From Novosphingobium sp. (GTDB lineage: Bacteria; Pseudomonadota; Alphaproteobacteria; Sphingomonadales; Sphingomonadaceae), in the NCBI GenBank assembly GCA_024236175.1, contig JACKKY010000001.1:1612001-1676000 (forward strand): a DNA stretch of 64,000 bases, given 5' to 3'. Below the pieces are notes generated by a model. That model searched no databases and was not told the origin of the DNA. It worked only from the letters and a program-made list of their open reading frames with translations. The number at the start of each line of letters is the position of its first letter. The stretch's first letter is position 1. Below, piece after piece: positions 7,121-15,007 of the stretch. The position numbers and the translations under genes were made by a program.

Positions 7121-9565
7121 ATGATGGTCGGGTTGAAGCAGGCATTGGGCTGGGCGGGCAAGGAAGCGCAGGCCGGCGATCGGCTGCCTTACCTGGCGCT
7201 GCTGGACGGCAATGCGGTGCTGTTGCGCGACGGCTCGGTGATGCTCTCGCTGATGGTGCCGGGCCTCGGTTTCGAAACCGCCGACACCAGCGAACTCAAC
7301 GCCCATGCGGCGATGCGCGAGGTTCTCCTGCGCTCTTCGCTGGATTCGCGCTTCGTGCTTTATCACCACGTCGTGCGCCGGCAGGTCCATGTCGAGCTGG
7401 ACGGCACTTTCGAAGACCCGCTCGCCGCCCATATCGATGCCCGCTGGCGCGAAAAGATGGGCTCGGGCGCGCTTTATGTGAACGACCAGTTCGTGACGCT
7501 GGTGCGCCGTCCCGCACGCGGCAAGGCGGGCTGGCCGGAACGGCTGTCGCGGATGATCAAGCGCAGCGGCAAAGGTCCCGTCGAGGCCGATCCTTCCGAC
7601 CTACGGGCGCTGCGCGCGGCAGCAGGTTCGCTGGTGGCGTCGCTGGGCGCCTATGGCGCGCGGCTGCTCGGCGACTACGAGGGGGCTTCGGGCACCTGCT
7701 CGGAAGTGCTGGAGCTGCTGTCGGCGCTCTACAACGGCGAGATGCGGCCCGTGCGCCGTCCGGCCGAAGGGACCGATATCGGTCGTATGCTGCCGTACCG
7801 GCGCGTGAGCTTCGGGCTCGATGCCATGGAATTGCGCGGCGCCGGCGCGCCCAGCTTCGGCGCGCTGATGAGCCTGAAGGACTATCCCGACGCCACCGGG
7901 CCGGGGCTGACCGATGCGTTGCTCCGGCTGCCCTGCGAACTGGTGCTGACCGAGAGCTACGGCCCGGCCGAGCGGCAGGTGGCGCGCGAGCGGATCGATC
8001 TGGCGATCAGGCGCCTGAAGAGCGCGGACGAGGAAGCGCTGGCCGAGCGGCGCGAGATGATGTCGGCTCGCGATGCGCTGGGCACGGGCAGCGTCGCCTT
8101 CGGCGATCATCATCTCTCCGTGCTGGTGCGCGCACCCACGCTCGACGGGCTGGACGAACAGGCGGCGGCCTGCGCGGCGGCGCTGGCCGATGCCGGGGCG
8201 ATCGCGGTGCGCGAGGACGTGAACATGGAAGCGGCCTTCTGGGGCCAGCTGCCCGGCAACGAAGCGTGGGTGGTGCGCCGTTCGCTCATTTCCAGCGCCA
8301 ACATGGCGTGCTTTGCGAGCCTTCACGGCTTCGCCATGGGGCAGGCTTCGGGCAACCATTGGGGCGAGGCGGTGACGCTGCTGGAGACGACCAGCTCGAC
8401 CCCGTTCTTCTTCAATTTCCACGACGGGGATCTCGGCAACTTCACGGTGATCGGGCCGTCGGGCTCGGGCAAGACGGTGGTAATGAACTTCCTGGCCCTG
8501 GAAGCGCAGAAGTATGCTCCGCGCACGATCCTGTTCGACAAGGACAGGGGCTCGGAAGTCTTCGTGCGCGGCATCGGCGGGACTTACAGCCGCATCGCCG
8601 CCGGGCATCCGACCGGGTTCAACCCGCTGGCGCTGCCCGATACGGCCGGCAATCGCGCCTTCCTGCGCGACTGGCTGGGCGTGTTGCTGAAAGCGCAGGG
8701 CGCGGAAGAGGAAGCGCTGATCGCAGGCGCGGTCGATGCCGCCTATGCGAACGACGCAGGACTCAGGCGCCTGACCCACTTCCGTGAGCTGCTGGCGGGC
8801 AGCCGCCGGCCCGAGCCGGGCGACCTCGCGAGCAGGCTCGATGCCTGGATTGCCGACGGGGCCAACGGCGGGGGCGAGCACGGCTGGCTGTTCGACAATG
8901 AAGAGGACCGGCTGGACCTCTCCGCCAAGACGCTCGGCTTCGACATGACGGCGTTGCTGGAAACGCCGCGCCTGCGCACGCCGGTGATGATGTACCTGTT
9001 CCACCGGATCGAGGAGCGCCTCGACGGCGAGCCGACGATGATCCTGATCGACGAGGGCTGGAAGGCGCTCGACGACGAGGTCTTCGCTCATCGCATCCGT
9101 GACTGGCTCAAGACCCTGCGGAAAAGGAATGCGCTGGTCGGCTTTGCGACCCAGTCGGCACGCGACGCGCTGGAAAGCCGCATTGCGACCGCGCTGGTCG
9201 AGCAGACCGCGACGATGATCTTCATGCCCAATTCCAGGGCGCGGGCCGAGGACTATTGCGACGGCTTCGGACTGACCGGCCACGAGCTCGAGGTGATCCG
9301 CACGCTGCCGGCCCACTCGCGGTGCTTCCTGGTCCGTCAGGCGGATGCGTCCGTCGTGGTGCGGCTCGATCTGGGCGGGATGCCCGAGGCCCTCACCGTG
9401 CTGTCGGGCCGCGAGAGCACGGTCAGGAAGCTCGATGCGTTGCGCGAGCGCCATGGCGACGCGCCTGCGGCATGGTACCCGGCGCTGACCGGGATCTCCT
9501 GGCCCGGAGACGATGCGATCGAGGACGAGGCGGACGCAGCGGTCTGGACCGAGGCAGCGGAATGA
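7121..9565 (+). CDS. virB4: VirB4/TrbE-type secretion ATPase
   Basis: An 814-residue ATPase that powers pilus assembly and substrate transfer at the inner membrane. The start ATG at 7121 (MMVGLKQALGWAGKEAQAGD) follows AGGGAA; upstream in-frame sequence is repeat-containing leader, not protein-like. The N-terminal CagE/TrbE/VirB domain is followed by an ATPase core with Walker A GPSGSGKT (about residue 445) and Walker B MILIDEG (about 638). A later FATQSARDAL segment matches the family's arginine-finger region. Length is typical. The stop overlaps the following small ORF as ATGA. It is the only ATPase in the locus, because VirB11 and VirD4 are absent. Confidence 0.95.
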   Translation: MMVGLKQALGWAGKEAQAGDRLPYLALLDGNAVLLRDGSVMLSLMVPGLGFETADTSELNAHAAMREVLLRSSLDSRFVLYHHVVRRQVHVELDGTFEDPLAAHIDARWREKMGSGALYVNDQFVTLVRRPARGKAGWPERLSRMIKRSGKGPVEADPSDLRALRAAAGSLVASLGAYGARLLGDYEGASGTCSEVLELLSALYNGEMRPVRRPAEGTDIGRMLPYRRVSFGLDAMELRGAGAPSFGALMSLKDYPDATGPGLTDALLRLPCELVLTESYGPAERQVARERIDLAIRRLKSADEEALAERREMMSARDALGTGSVAFGDHHLSVLVRAPTLDGLDEQAAACAAALADAGAIAVREDVNMEAAFWGQLPGNEAWVVRRSLISSANMACFASLHGFAMGQASGNHWGEAVTLLETTSSTPFFFNFHDGDLGNFTVIGPSGSGKTVVMNFLALEAQKYAPRTILFDKDRGSEVFVRGIGGTYSRIAAGHPTGFNPLALPDTAGNRAFLRDWLGVLLKAQGAEEEALIAGAVDAAYANDAGLRRLTHFRELLAGSRRPEPGDLASRLDAWIADGANGGGEHGWLFDNEEDRLDLSAKTLGFDMTALLETPRLRTPVMMYLFHRIEERLDGEPTMILIDEGWKALDDEVFAHRIRDWLKTLRKRNALVGFATQSARDALESRIATALVEQTATMIFMPNSRARAEDYCDGFGLTGHELEVIRTLPAHSRCFLVRQADASVVVRLDLGGMPEALTVLSGRESTVRKLDALRERHGDAPAAWYPALTGISWPGDDAIEDEADAAVWTEAAE

Positions 9566-9732
9566 GCGCGCGTGATTCCTTGTCGGGCGCGGCCGGGACA
9601 TCCGTGCTGGCCTGGCGTCAGCAAACCCCGGACCCGGCAGGGTTCGCAAGGCCGACCGGCCGTCCGAGCTTATGCGAGGAAAGCCAAGGCCGCGGATGCG
9701 GCCGCCCGGCGCTTGAGGGCCAAGAGAAATGA
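9562..9732 (+). CDS. Small ORF between virB4 and virB6, function unknown
   Basis: A 56-codon frame whose start overlaps the virB4 stop (ATGA at 9562) and whose stop overlaps the virB6 start (ATGA at 9729), a fit unlikely by chance. The peptide begins MSARDSLSGAAGTSVLAWR and later contains a Cys pair (SLCEES, GCGRP). It has no signal peptide or membrane helix, so it is not a VirB5, though it occupies that gene's usual place. Its N-terminal 13 residues are nearly duplicated in the leader of virB4. Either it is a genuine small subunit or a translated spacer that keeps translation coupled. I recognise no family. Confidence 0.5.
   Translation: MSARDSLSGAAGTSVLAWRQQTPDPAGFARPTGRPSLCEESQGRGCGRPALEGQEK
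9574..9611 (+). repeat. 38-bp imperfect direct repeat, copy 2 (after virB4)
   Basis: This is the partner of 7009-7046, lying inside the small ORF that follows virB4. The match is 32 of 38, with differences concentrated at positions that leave the SLSGAA and TSVLA peptide segments intact. This pattern suggests an ancient duplication held at the peptide level, or a shared RNA or DNA signal. Confidence 0.7.
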
Positions 9733-10922
9733 GCGATTGCAGCCAGCTGGTCGAGTTCGCCTCCGCCGGCGTTGCGCCGGCGCTGCGGGCGGTCGACTGC
9801 ATGGCGGGCGAGACCACGGCCATGGCGTTCGGGCGGCTGTTCGGGGCCGAAGGCGCGCTGGTCCCTGCGCTGACGATCATCCTCACGCTCTACATCGCCT
9901 TCTTCGCGCTCTCGCTGCTGGCGGGGCGCAGCCGTCTTTCGATCCCGGCGCTCACGCCGAAAATGCTGACGCTGGGACTGGTGCTGACTTTCGCCACCAG
10001 CTGGATGGCCTACAGCCAGGTGGTCTGGAACCTTGCCGTCGGCGCGCCCGACCAGCTGGCCGCCCTGCTGATGGGCGCCAGGGGATCGGCGACCCAAATC
10101 TTTGCCGACCGGATCGACATTGTCATGGCCGCGATCGGCGAGGTCTCGCAGGTTGCCGGTGCTGGGCAGGCCGCCGATCAGGGCGCTGCCGCACAGGGAG
10201 CCGCTTCGGGCAGCTTCACGCCGGCCAACCTGATGTGGCTGGGCGCGCTCCTGCTGCTGCTCGGCACGGTGGGCGTGCTGGTTACTGCGCGCATCGCCCT
10301 TGCCGTGCTGCTGGCGCTTGGCCCCGTGTTTGTTGTCTTCGCGCTTTTCGCGGGCACGCGCGGACTGACCGCAGGCTGGCTGAGAGGCGTGGTCATGACC
10401 GGGGTGACGCCTCTGTTCGTCGTGGTCGGCGGCTCGTTCATTCTCGAACTGATGGTGCCGGTGATCGCCGCGCTGGGCGGTCTTGAAGGCATCAACCCGC
10501 GTGCGGCGATGGCCCTGTTCCTGATCGCCGCGGTCCACGTCGCGCTGATGGCGATGGTGATGAAGGTAGCCTGGGCGATCGTCTCGGGCTGGCAGGTGTT
10601 TGGCCTCGATTCGCGCGATGCGGATGCGAAGGGCGGATCGCCCGCTGTCCACGATACCGTGGTCGCGCCGGCGGCAGCAAATGCCGCGCCGGCGTCTTCG
10701 TCGCGCCGCCCGGGCGTGAGCGCCCCGGTCACCGGCGGTGATGCCGCCGTGGCTGGCGCCGGGCCTGCGGGAGGCAACCACACCCATACCCGCCGCACTG
10801 TTACGACCCAGGTCGCGGCTCCCTCCGCGCCGGCGCTTCCGCCGCTCGCGCGTCCGCGCGCGCGAGGCATCGGCTCGCGTTTCCGGGCGCCCTCGCCCCA
10901 GCCCAGACAGATGGCACGATGA
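9729..10922 (+). CDS. virB6: VirB6/TrbL-type polytopic membrane protein
   Basis: A 397-residue inner-membrane channel component. Hydrophobic segments lie at about 43-63, 74-95, 172-215, 218-250 and 258-285, with a loop between the early and late helices, as in the VirB6/TrbL family. The C-terminal 110 residues are a long Ala/Pro-rich cytoplasmic or periplasmic tail ending in basic PRARGIGSRFRAP. Start and stop both overlap neighbours (ATGA with the small ORF; ATGATG with virB9). Family assignment is from topology and position. Confidence 0.85.
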   Translation: MSDCSQLVEFASAGVAPALRAVDCMAGETTAMAFGRLFGAEGALVPALTIILTLYIAFFALSLLAGRSRLSIPALTPKMLTLGLVLTFATSWMAYSQVVWNLAVGAPDQLAALLMGARGSATQIFADRIDIVMAAIGEVSQVAGAGQAADQGAAAQGAASGSFTPANLMWLGALLLLLGTVGVLVTARIALAVLLALGPVFVVFALFAGTRGLTAGWLRGVVMTGVTPLFVVVGGSFILELMVPVIAALGGLEGINPRAAMALFLIAAVHVALMAMVMKVAWAIVSGWQVFGLDSRDADAKGGSPAVHDTVVAPAAANAAPASSSRRPGVSAPVTGGDAAVAGAGPAGGNHTHTRRTVTTQVAAPSAPALPPLARPRARGIGSRFRAPSPQPRQMAR

Positions 10923-11731
10923 TGAAGATGAAAACCCTGCTGCCCCTTTCCGCCGCCCTGCTCGCGTTCACCTCGCCCGTCTGGGCCGAGGACGCGCGGC
11001 TCGTCACCCATATGTACGACAGCGACGAGGTCGTGCACATCGACGGCAAGCTGGGCGTGCAGGCGACGATCGGCTTCGGCGAGGGCGAGCATATCGAGAA
11101 CGTTGCGGTGGGCGATTCCGAGAAGTGGCAGATCACGCCCAACAAGCGGGCCAACCTGCTGTTCGTCAAACCGCTTGCCGCCAACGCCCGCACGAACATG
11201 ACGGTCGTGACCGATCGCCACACCTATTTCTTCGACCTCGTCGCCTCCCCGAGAGGCAAGCCGGTCTACATGCTGCGCTTCGCCTATCCCGAGAGCGAAC
11301 AGCAGCAGGCGCCGCAGCAGGCGGAGCTCGCAAGTCTCAACGACGCCGAACGCGCGCTGATGGAAGGCGACCCGGTCGTCGCGCCCGCCGATCCGGCGAC
11401 GCTCAACTTCGCCTGGGAGCAGCGCGGGTCGCCGAAACTGCTGCCGGCGCGGGTCTATGACGACGGCAATGCGACCTACCTGCTGTGGGGCGACAAGCAG
11501 GACGTGCCGGCGATCCTCGTGAGGAACGAGAAGGGCGAGGAAGGCCCGGTCAACTATGCGGTGCGCGGGCGCGCAATCGTCATCGACGACGTGCCCGAGC
11601 TTATCCTGCTGCGCTCCGGCAAGGCCCAGGCGACGCTGGCCAACCGGGGCGAGCCCCGCCAGGTCGCCGCGTCCACCCCGTCGGCCCGGACGCAATCTCC
11701 ATCGCACTCTCCGGTATCACAGGGACAATAG
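10919..11731 (+). CDS. virB9: VirB9/TrbG-type outer-membrane-complex protein
   Basis: A 270-residue periplasmic subunit of the type IV secretion core complex. A signal peptide spans residues 1-23 (VWA cleavage before EDAR). The N-terminal domain has the family pattern VHIDGKLGVQATIGFGEGEHI and KWQITPNKRANLLFVKP. The C-terminal domain carries ARVYDDGNATYLLW and the VNYAVRGRAIVIDDV strand region that binds VirB7/VirB10 in well-studied systems. A short Ser/Pro-rich tail closes the protein. The ATGATG start overlaps the virB6 stop. No VirB7 lipoprotein gene is present to stabilise it. Confidence 0.93.
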   Translation: MMKMKTLLPLSAALLAFTSPVWAEDARLVTHMYDSDEVVHIDGKLGVQATIGFGEGEHIENVAVGDSEKWQITPNKRANLLFVKPLAANARTNMTVVTDRHTYFFDLVASPRGKPVYMLRFAYPESEQQQAPQQAELASLNDAERALMEGDPVVAPADPATLNFAWEQRGSPKLLPARVYDDGNATYLLWGDKQDVPAILVRNEKGEEGPVNYAVRGRAIVIDDVPELILLRSGKAQATLANRGEPRQVAASTPSARTQSPSHSPVSQGQ

Positions 11732-11733
11732 CC

Positions 11734-12819
11734 ATGGCTCCCAACGCCAGCATCCGCGAACGTATCCGTGAAGACGAAGCGCAGGACCCGCGCGAGCAGC
11801 AGGGCGCCGAGGTCATCGACCTCGCCACCCGGTCGGTCCTGCCCGCGGTCAGCCAGCGCAAGCGCGGCGATTCGCTCGGCCTGATTGCGGGAGTCGCGAT
11901 CGTCGCCGGCCTTGGCGCGCTCACCCTGTGGTCGATGGATGCGGCGCGCACCGGTGCCCCGCAGCAGGCGGCCGCGCCCCAGCCCGTGATCGCCCCCCAG
12001 CCTGTCGTCCCCGGCGCACCCGCCTCGGCGCCGCAGCAAAGGCCGGCGGCTCCGGGAGCGCCCGCCCCCTCGCCGGTGCTCAGCCAGCCGCCCAAGAGCG
12101 CGGTGGTCGCGGCGCCGGTTTCCAATCCCCATGCCAGCCCGACTGTGGTGTTCGACGCCAGCGCCCTGCCTTCCCCGGTCGCGGCGCCGATGGCGCCCGC
12201 AGGCTCCGGCAGCGGCAATTCCAACGAGGATTTCGCCGCGCGCATCGGCGGCGTCGGTGGCACCAAGGCGACAGCCGAAGCCAGCTTCGATCCGGCCACC
12301 ACCGTGACTCAGGGAACGCTGATCCCGGCAGTGCTCGAAACCGCCATCGATACCGACGTGCCCGGTTACGTGCGAGCCGTGGTCAGCACCGATGTGCGCA
12401 GCTTCGACGGCGCCCGGGTGCTGATCCCGCGTTCCTCCCGGCTGATCGGCCAGTACAAGTCCGGCCTCACCGCAGGGCAGAAGCGCGCCTATGTCATCTG
12501 GACCCGGCTGATCCGCCCGGATGGCGTCTCGGTCAATATCGGTTCGCCGGCCATCGCTTTCGGCGGCGAGACCGGGCTGGCCGGCAAGGTCAACTCCCAC
12601 TTCTTCGAGCGATTCGGATCGGCCATGCTGCTTTCGGTCGTCGGCGGCCTGTCCACCATCACCGGCAATGCCGGGGTTGTCATCGCCGGCGGCGGGCAGT
12701 CGGCCGCAGCCGCAGCAGTCTCGCAGAACGGCCAGATCGGACCGACCATCCGTGTTCGGCAAGGCGAACCCATCAGGGTGTTCACCGCCAAGGACCTCGA
12801 CTTCTCACAGGTGCGCTGA
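11734..12819 (+). CDS. virB10: VirB10/TrbI-type core-complex protein
   Basis: A 361-residue protein spanning inner and outer membranes in the type IV secretion core. A cytoplasmic N terminus precedes one membrane helix (about 48-66), then a Pro/Ala-rich periplasmic stretch (75-150). The conserved C-terminal beta-barrel domain starts near residue 180 and includes LIPAVLETAIDTDVPGYVRA, GARVLIPRSSRLIGQYKSG and GEPIRVFTAKDLDF. ATG at 11734 lies 2 bp after the virB9 stop. It is the last gene of the locus; an unrelated glutamate dehydrogenase follows after 139 bp. Confidence 0.95.
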   Translation: MAPNASIRERIREDEAQDPREQQGAEVIDLATRSVLPAVSQRKRGDSLGLIAGVAIVAGLGALTLWSMDAARTGAPQQAAAPQPVIAPQPVVPGAPASAPQQRPAAPGAPAPSPVLSQPPKSAVVAAPVSNPHASPTVVFDASALPSPVAAPMAPAGSGSGNSNEDFAARIGGVGGTKATAEASFDPATTVTQGTLIPAVLETAIDTDVPGYVRAVVSTDVRSFDGARVLIPRSSRLIGQYKSGLTAGQKRAYVIWTRLIRPDGVSVNIGSPAIAFGGETGLAGKVNSHFFERFGSAMLLSVVGGLSTITGNAGVVIAGGGQSAAAAAVSQNGQIGPTIRVRQGEPIRVFTAKDLDFSQVR

Positions 12820-12958
12820 CTTCGGGCAGTCCCCTTGCGCGCGAATGCGCGAGGCAGCGATTCCGCGGCTATACAGAAGGCACGGGCAGGGATAACCTCA
12901 TGCCTGCCGGGGGCGCATGACCGCCGGAATGGCAGCATAGACATGCGGGGGAAGAACA

Positions 12959-14314
12959 ATGGCGGTAACGGATCATGTGGACTTCAACGGCTTCATGGAA
13001 GGGGTCAAGCGGCGCAACCCCCACCAGCCCGAATTCGTCCAGGCAGTGCAGGAAGTCGCCGAGGACATCTTCGAATTCATCGCCGACAAGGAGCAGTATC
13101 ACGAACAGCAGATACTGCGGCGCATAGCCGAGCCGGACCGGGTCGTGTCCTTCCGGGTCTGCTGGGAAGACGACAACCACTGCATTCGGGTGCAGCGCGG
13201 CTGGCGCGTTCAGAACAACAACGCCATCGGGCCCTACAAGGGCGGCATCCGTTTCCACCCCAGCGTCACCGAAAGCGTGCTGAAATTCCTCGCGTTCGAA
13301 CAGACGTTCAAGAACGCGCTGACCGGCCTGCCCATGGGCGGCGGCAAGGGCGGGTCCAATTTCAATCCGAAAGGCAAGTCCGAGCGCGAGATCATGCGCT
13401 TCTGCCAGAGCTTCATGACCGAGCTTTATCGCCACATCGGCGCCGATGTCGACGTTCCGGCAGGCGATATCGGCGTGGGCGGTCGCGAGATCGGCTTCAT
13501 GTTCGGCCAGTACAAGCGCATCACCAACCACTTCACCGGCGTGCTGACCGGCAAGGGGCTGGAATTCGGCGGTTCGCTGATCCGGCCGGAGGCGACCGGC
13601 TATGGCGCCGTCTACTTCCTTGCCAACATGCTGGCTGCAAAGGGCGATGACCTGCACGGCAAGACGGCGGTGATTTCCGGTTCCGGCAATGTCGCGACCC
13701 ATGCCGCGGAAAAGGTGACGCAGCTTGGCGGCAAGGTGCTGACCCTTTCGGATTCGGGCGGCTTCATCCACGATCCCGAGGGAATCACCCAGGAAAAGAT
13801 CGACTGGGTCAAGATCCACAAGACCCATCGTCGCGGCCGGATTTCCGAATATTGCGACGAGTTTACCGGCGCGACCTTCCACGAAGGCAAGACGCCGTGG
13901 CATGTGCCCTGCAATGTCGCCCTGCCTTGCGCGACGCAGAACGAGCTGCTGGGCGACGATGCCAAGGTGCTGGTCGACAACGGCTGCATGGCGGTATCCG
14001 AAGGAGCCAACATGCCGACCGACCTGGCCGGCGTGCACATCTTCAAGGATGCGAAGATCCTTTATGCTCCCGGAAAGGCGGCCAATGCCGGCGGCGTTGC
14101 CGTTTCGGGACTCGAGATGAGCCAGAATTCGGAACGGCGCTCCTGGACCGAAGACGAACTCCAGCAGATGCTGAAAGACATCATGTCCGGCATTCACGAA
14201 CGCTGCCTTGCCTACGGCGACCGTGGCGGCGGCTATGTCGACTATGTGAAAGGCGCCAACATCGCCGGTTTCAAGAAGGTCGCCGACGCGATGCTCGCCT
14301 TCGGAGTCGTATAG
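12959..14314 (+). CDS. gdhA: Glutamate dehydrogenase, NADP type
   Basis: A 451-residue hexameric small-type glutamate dehydrogenase converting 2-oxoglutarate and ammonia to glutamate. The catalytic region shows PYKGGIRFHPSV, the Lys-containing LPMGGGKGGSNFNPKGKS and PAGDIGVGGREIGFM. A nucleotide-binding fold follows with the GSGNVA loop, then VPCNVALPCATQNEL and the C-terminal ANAGGVAVSGLEMSQNS. Length and motifs match the GdhA class usually specific for NADPH; I cannot prove cofactor choice. The start is preceded by GGGGGAAG. It has its own promoter region in the 139-bp gap after virB10. Confidence 0.96.
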   Translation: MAVTDHVDFNGFMEGVKRRNPHQPEFVQAVQEVAEDIFEFIADKEQYHEQQILRRIAEPDRVVSFRVCWEDDNHCIRVQRGWRVQNNNAIGPYKGGIRFHPSVTESVLKFLAFEQTFKNALTGLPMGGGKGGSNFNPKGKSEREIMRFCQSFMTELYRHIGADVDVPAGDIGVGGREIGFMFGQYKRITNHFTGVLTGKGLEFGGSLIRPEATGYGAVYFLANMLAAKGDDLHGKTAVISGSGNVATHAAEKVTQLGGKVLTLSDSGGFIHDPEGITQEKIDWVKIHKTHRRGRISEYCDEFTGATFHEGKTPWHVPCNVALPCATQNELLGDDAKVLVDNGCMAVSEGANMPTDLAGVHIFKDAKILYAPGKAANAGGVAVSGLEMSQNSERRSWTEDELQQMLKDIMSGIHERCLAYGDRGGGYVDYVKGANIAGFKKVADAMLAFGVV

Positions 14315-14325
14315 GGGCTGCAGCG

Positions 14326-14898
14326 ATGGCCGCGCCCGGGAAGGGATCGGACGACAAGGCGGCCGGGGCGGCACCGCCCCCGGCCGCCTATTCGGCCCAT
14401 GCGATCCATCTTGTCCGCACGGCGATGCAGGTAAACATCACGCTCAGCCAGATGGCGGACCAGAAGGCCAGCATCCTGATGGGCGCGACCTTCGTGGTCT
14501 TCACGATATCGGTCGGGCAGGCCAGCCGGGGCGAATTTCCGGTCGCCCTGCTGGTGCTGGCCTGTTCTGCCTTCCTTTCCGCACTGTGCGCGGTGGCGGC
14601 GATCCTGCCCTCGTTCCGGCCGCGCCGATTGCCGCCGGGCAGCGAGAACATCATGTTCTTCGGTGTGTTCACCGGCATGAGCGAGCCCGAATTCACCGAC
14701 CGCGTGCTGGGGGAACTCGGCAGCGACGAACAGGTGTTCCGCACGATGCTGCGCGATATCTACCAGAACGGACAGGTGCTCCAGCGCAAGAAATACCGCT
14801 TCCTGGGGCTTGCCTACCGCATCTTCCTTGCCGGGCTCACGGTCACCCTGATCATCTTCCTGTTCGAGAGCCGGGAGATGCTGATGGGATTTTCCTGA
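14326..14898 (+). CDS. Pycsar-type membrane effector (PycTM, DUF5706-like), orphan
   Basis: A 190-residue membrane protein with the pattern of the Pycsar effector family: ADQKASILMGATFVVFTISV forms the first helix (49-64), a second helix spans 71-94, and a third lies near the C terminus (160-180). Between them is the family's soluble segment ENIMFFGVFTGMSEPEF followed by RDIYQNGQVLQRKKYRFL. In Pycsar anti-phage systems a pyrimidine cyclase makes cCMP or cUMP that triggers such effectors to disrupt the membrane. No cyclase gene is adjacent here. It follows gdhA by only 11 bp and could be cotranscribed. Family recognition is by sequence pattern; a non-defence role is possible. Confidence 0.8.
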   Translation: MAAPGKGSDDKAAGAAPPPAAYSAHAIHLVRTAMQVNITLSQMADQKASILMGATFVVFTISVGQASRGEFPVALLVLACSAFLSALCAVAAILPSFRPRRLPPGSENIMFFGVFTGMSEPEFTDRVLGELGSDEQVFRTMLRDIYQNGQVLQRKKYRFLGLAYRIFLAGLTVTLIIFLFESREMLMGFS

Positions 14899-14911
14899 CG
14901 CCGACTAAAGC

Positions 14912-14953
14912 GATTTCGAGCCGGATGGAATCATCCGGCGACTCAGAAATCTC
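14912..14953. terminator. Bidirectional hairpin between convergent genes
   Basis: A perfect 8-bp stem (GCCGGATG and CATCCGGC, 14920-14939) with a GAAT loop. The flanks add further pairing: GATTTC at 14912 with GAAATC at 14948, and GAG with CTC. It lies between the convergent PycTM gene and the TPR protein gene, so it probably terminates both. The bulged, extended structure also resembles dispersed intergenic repeat elements. Confidence 0.65.
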
Positions 14954-15007
14954 GGTATTACAAAAACTTGGAGTGTCGGCTTCGATGCAATCAAAGACGC
15001 AGGCACT

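Noticed and set aside
5806..12819. The virB locus as part of an integrative conjugative element
   Set aside because: No relaxase, coupling protein, integrase, tRNA end or flanking direct repeat was seen, and ordinary chromosomal genes lie on both sides.
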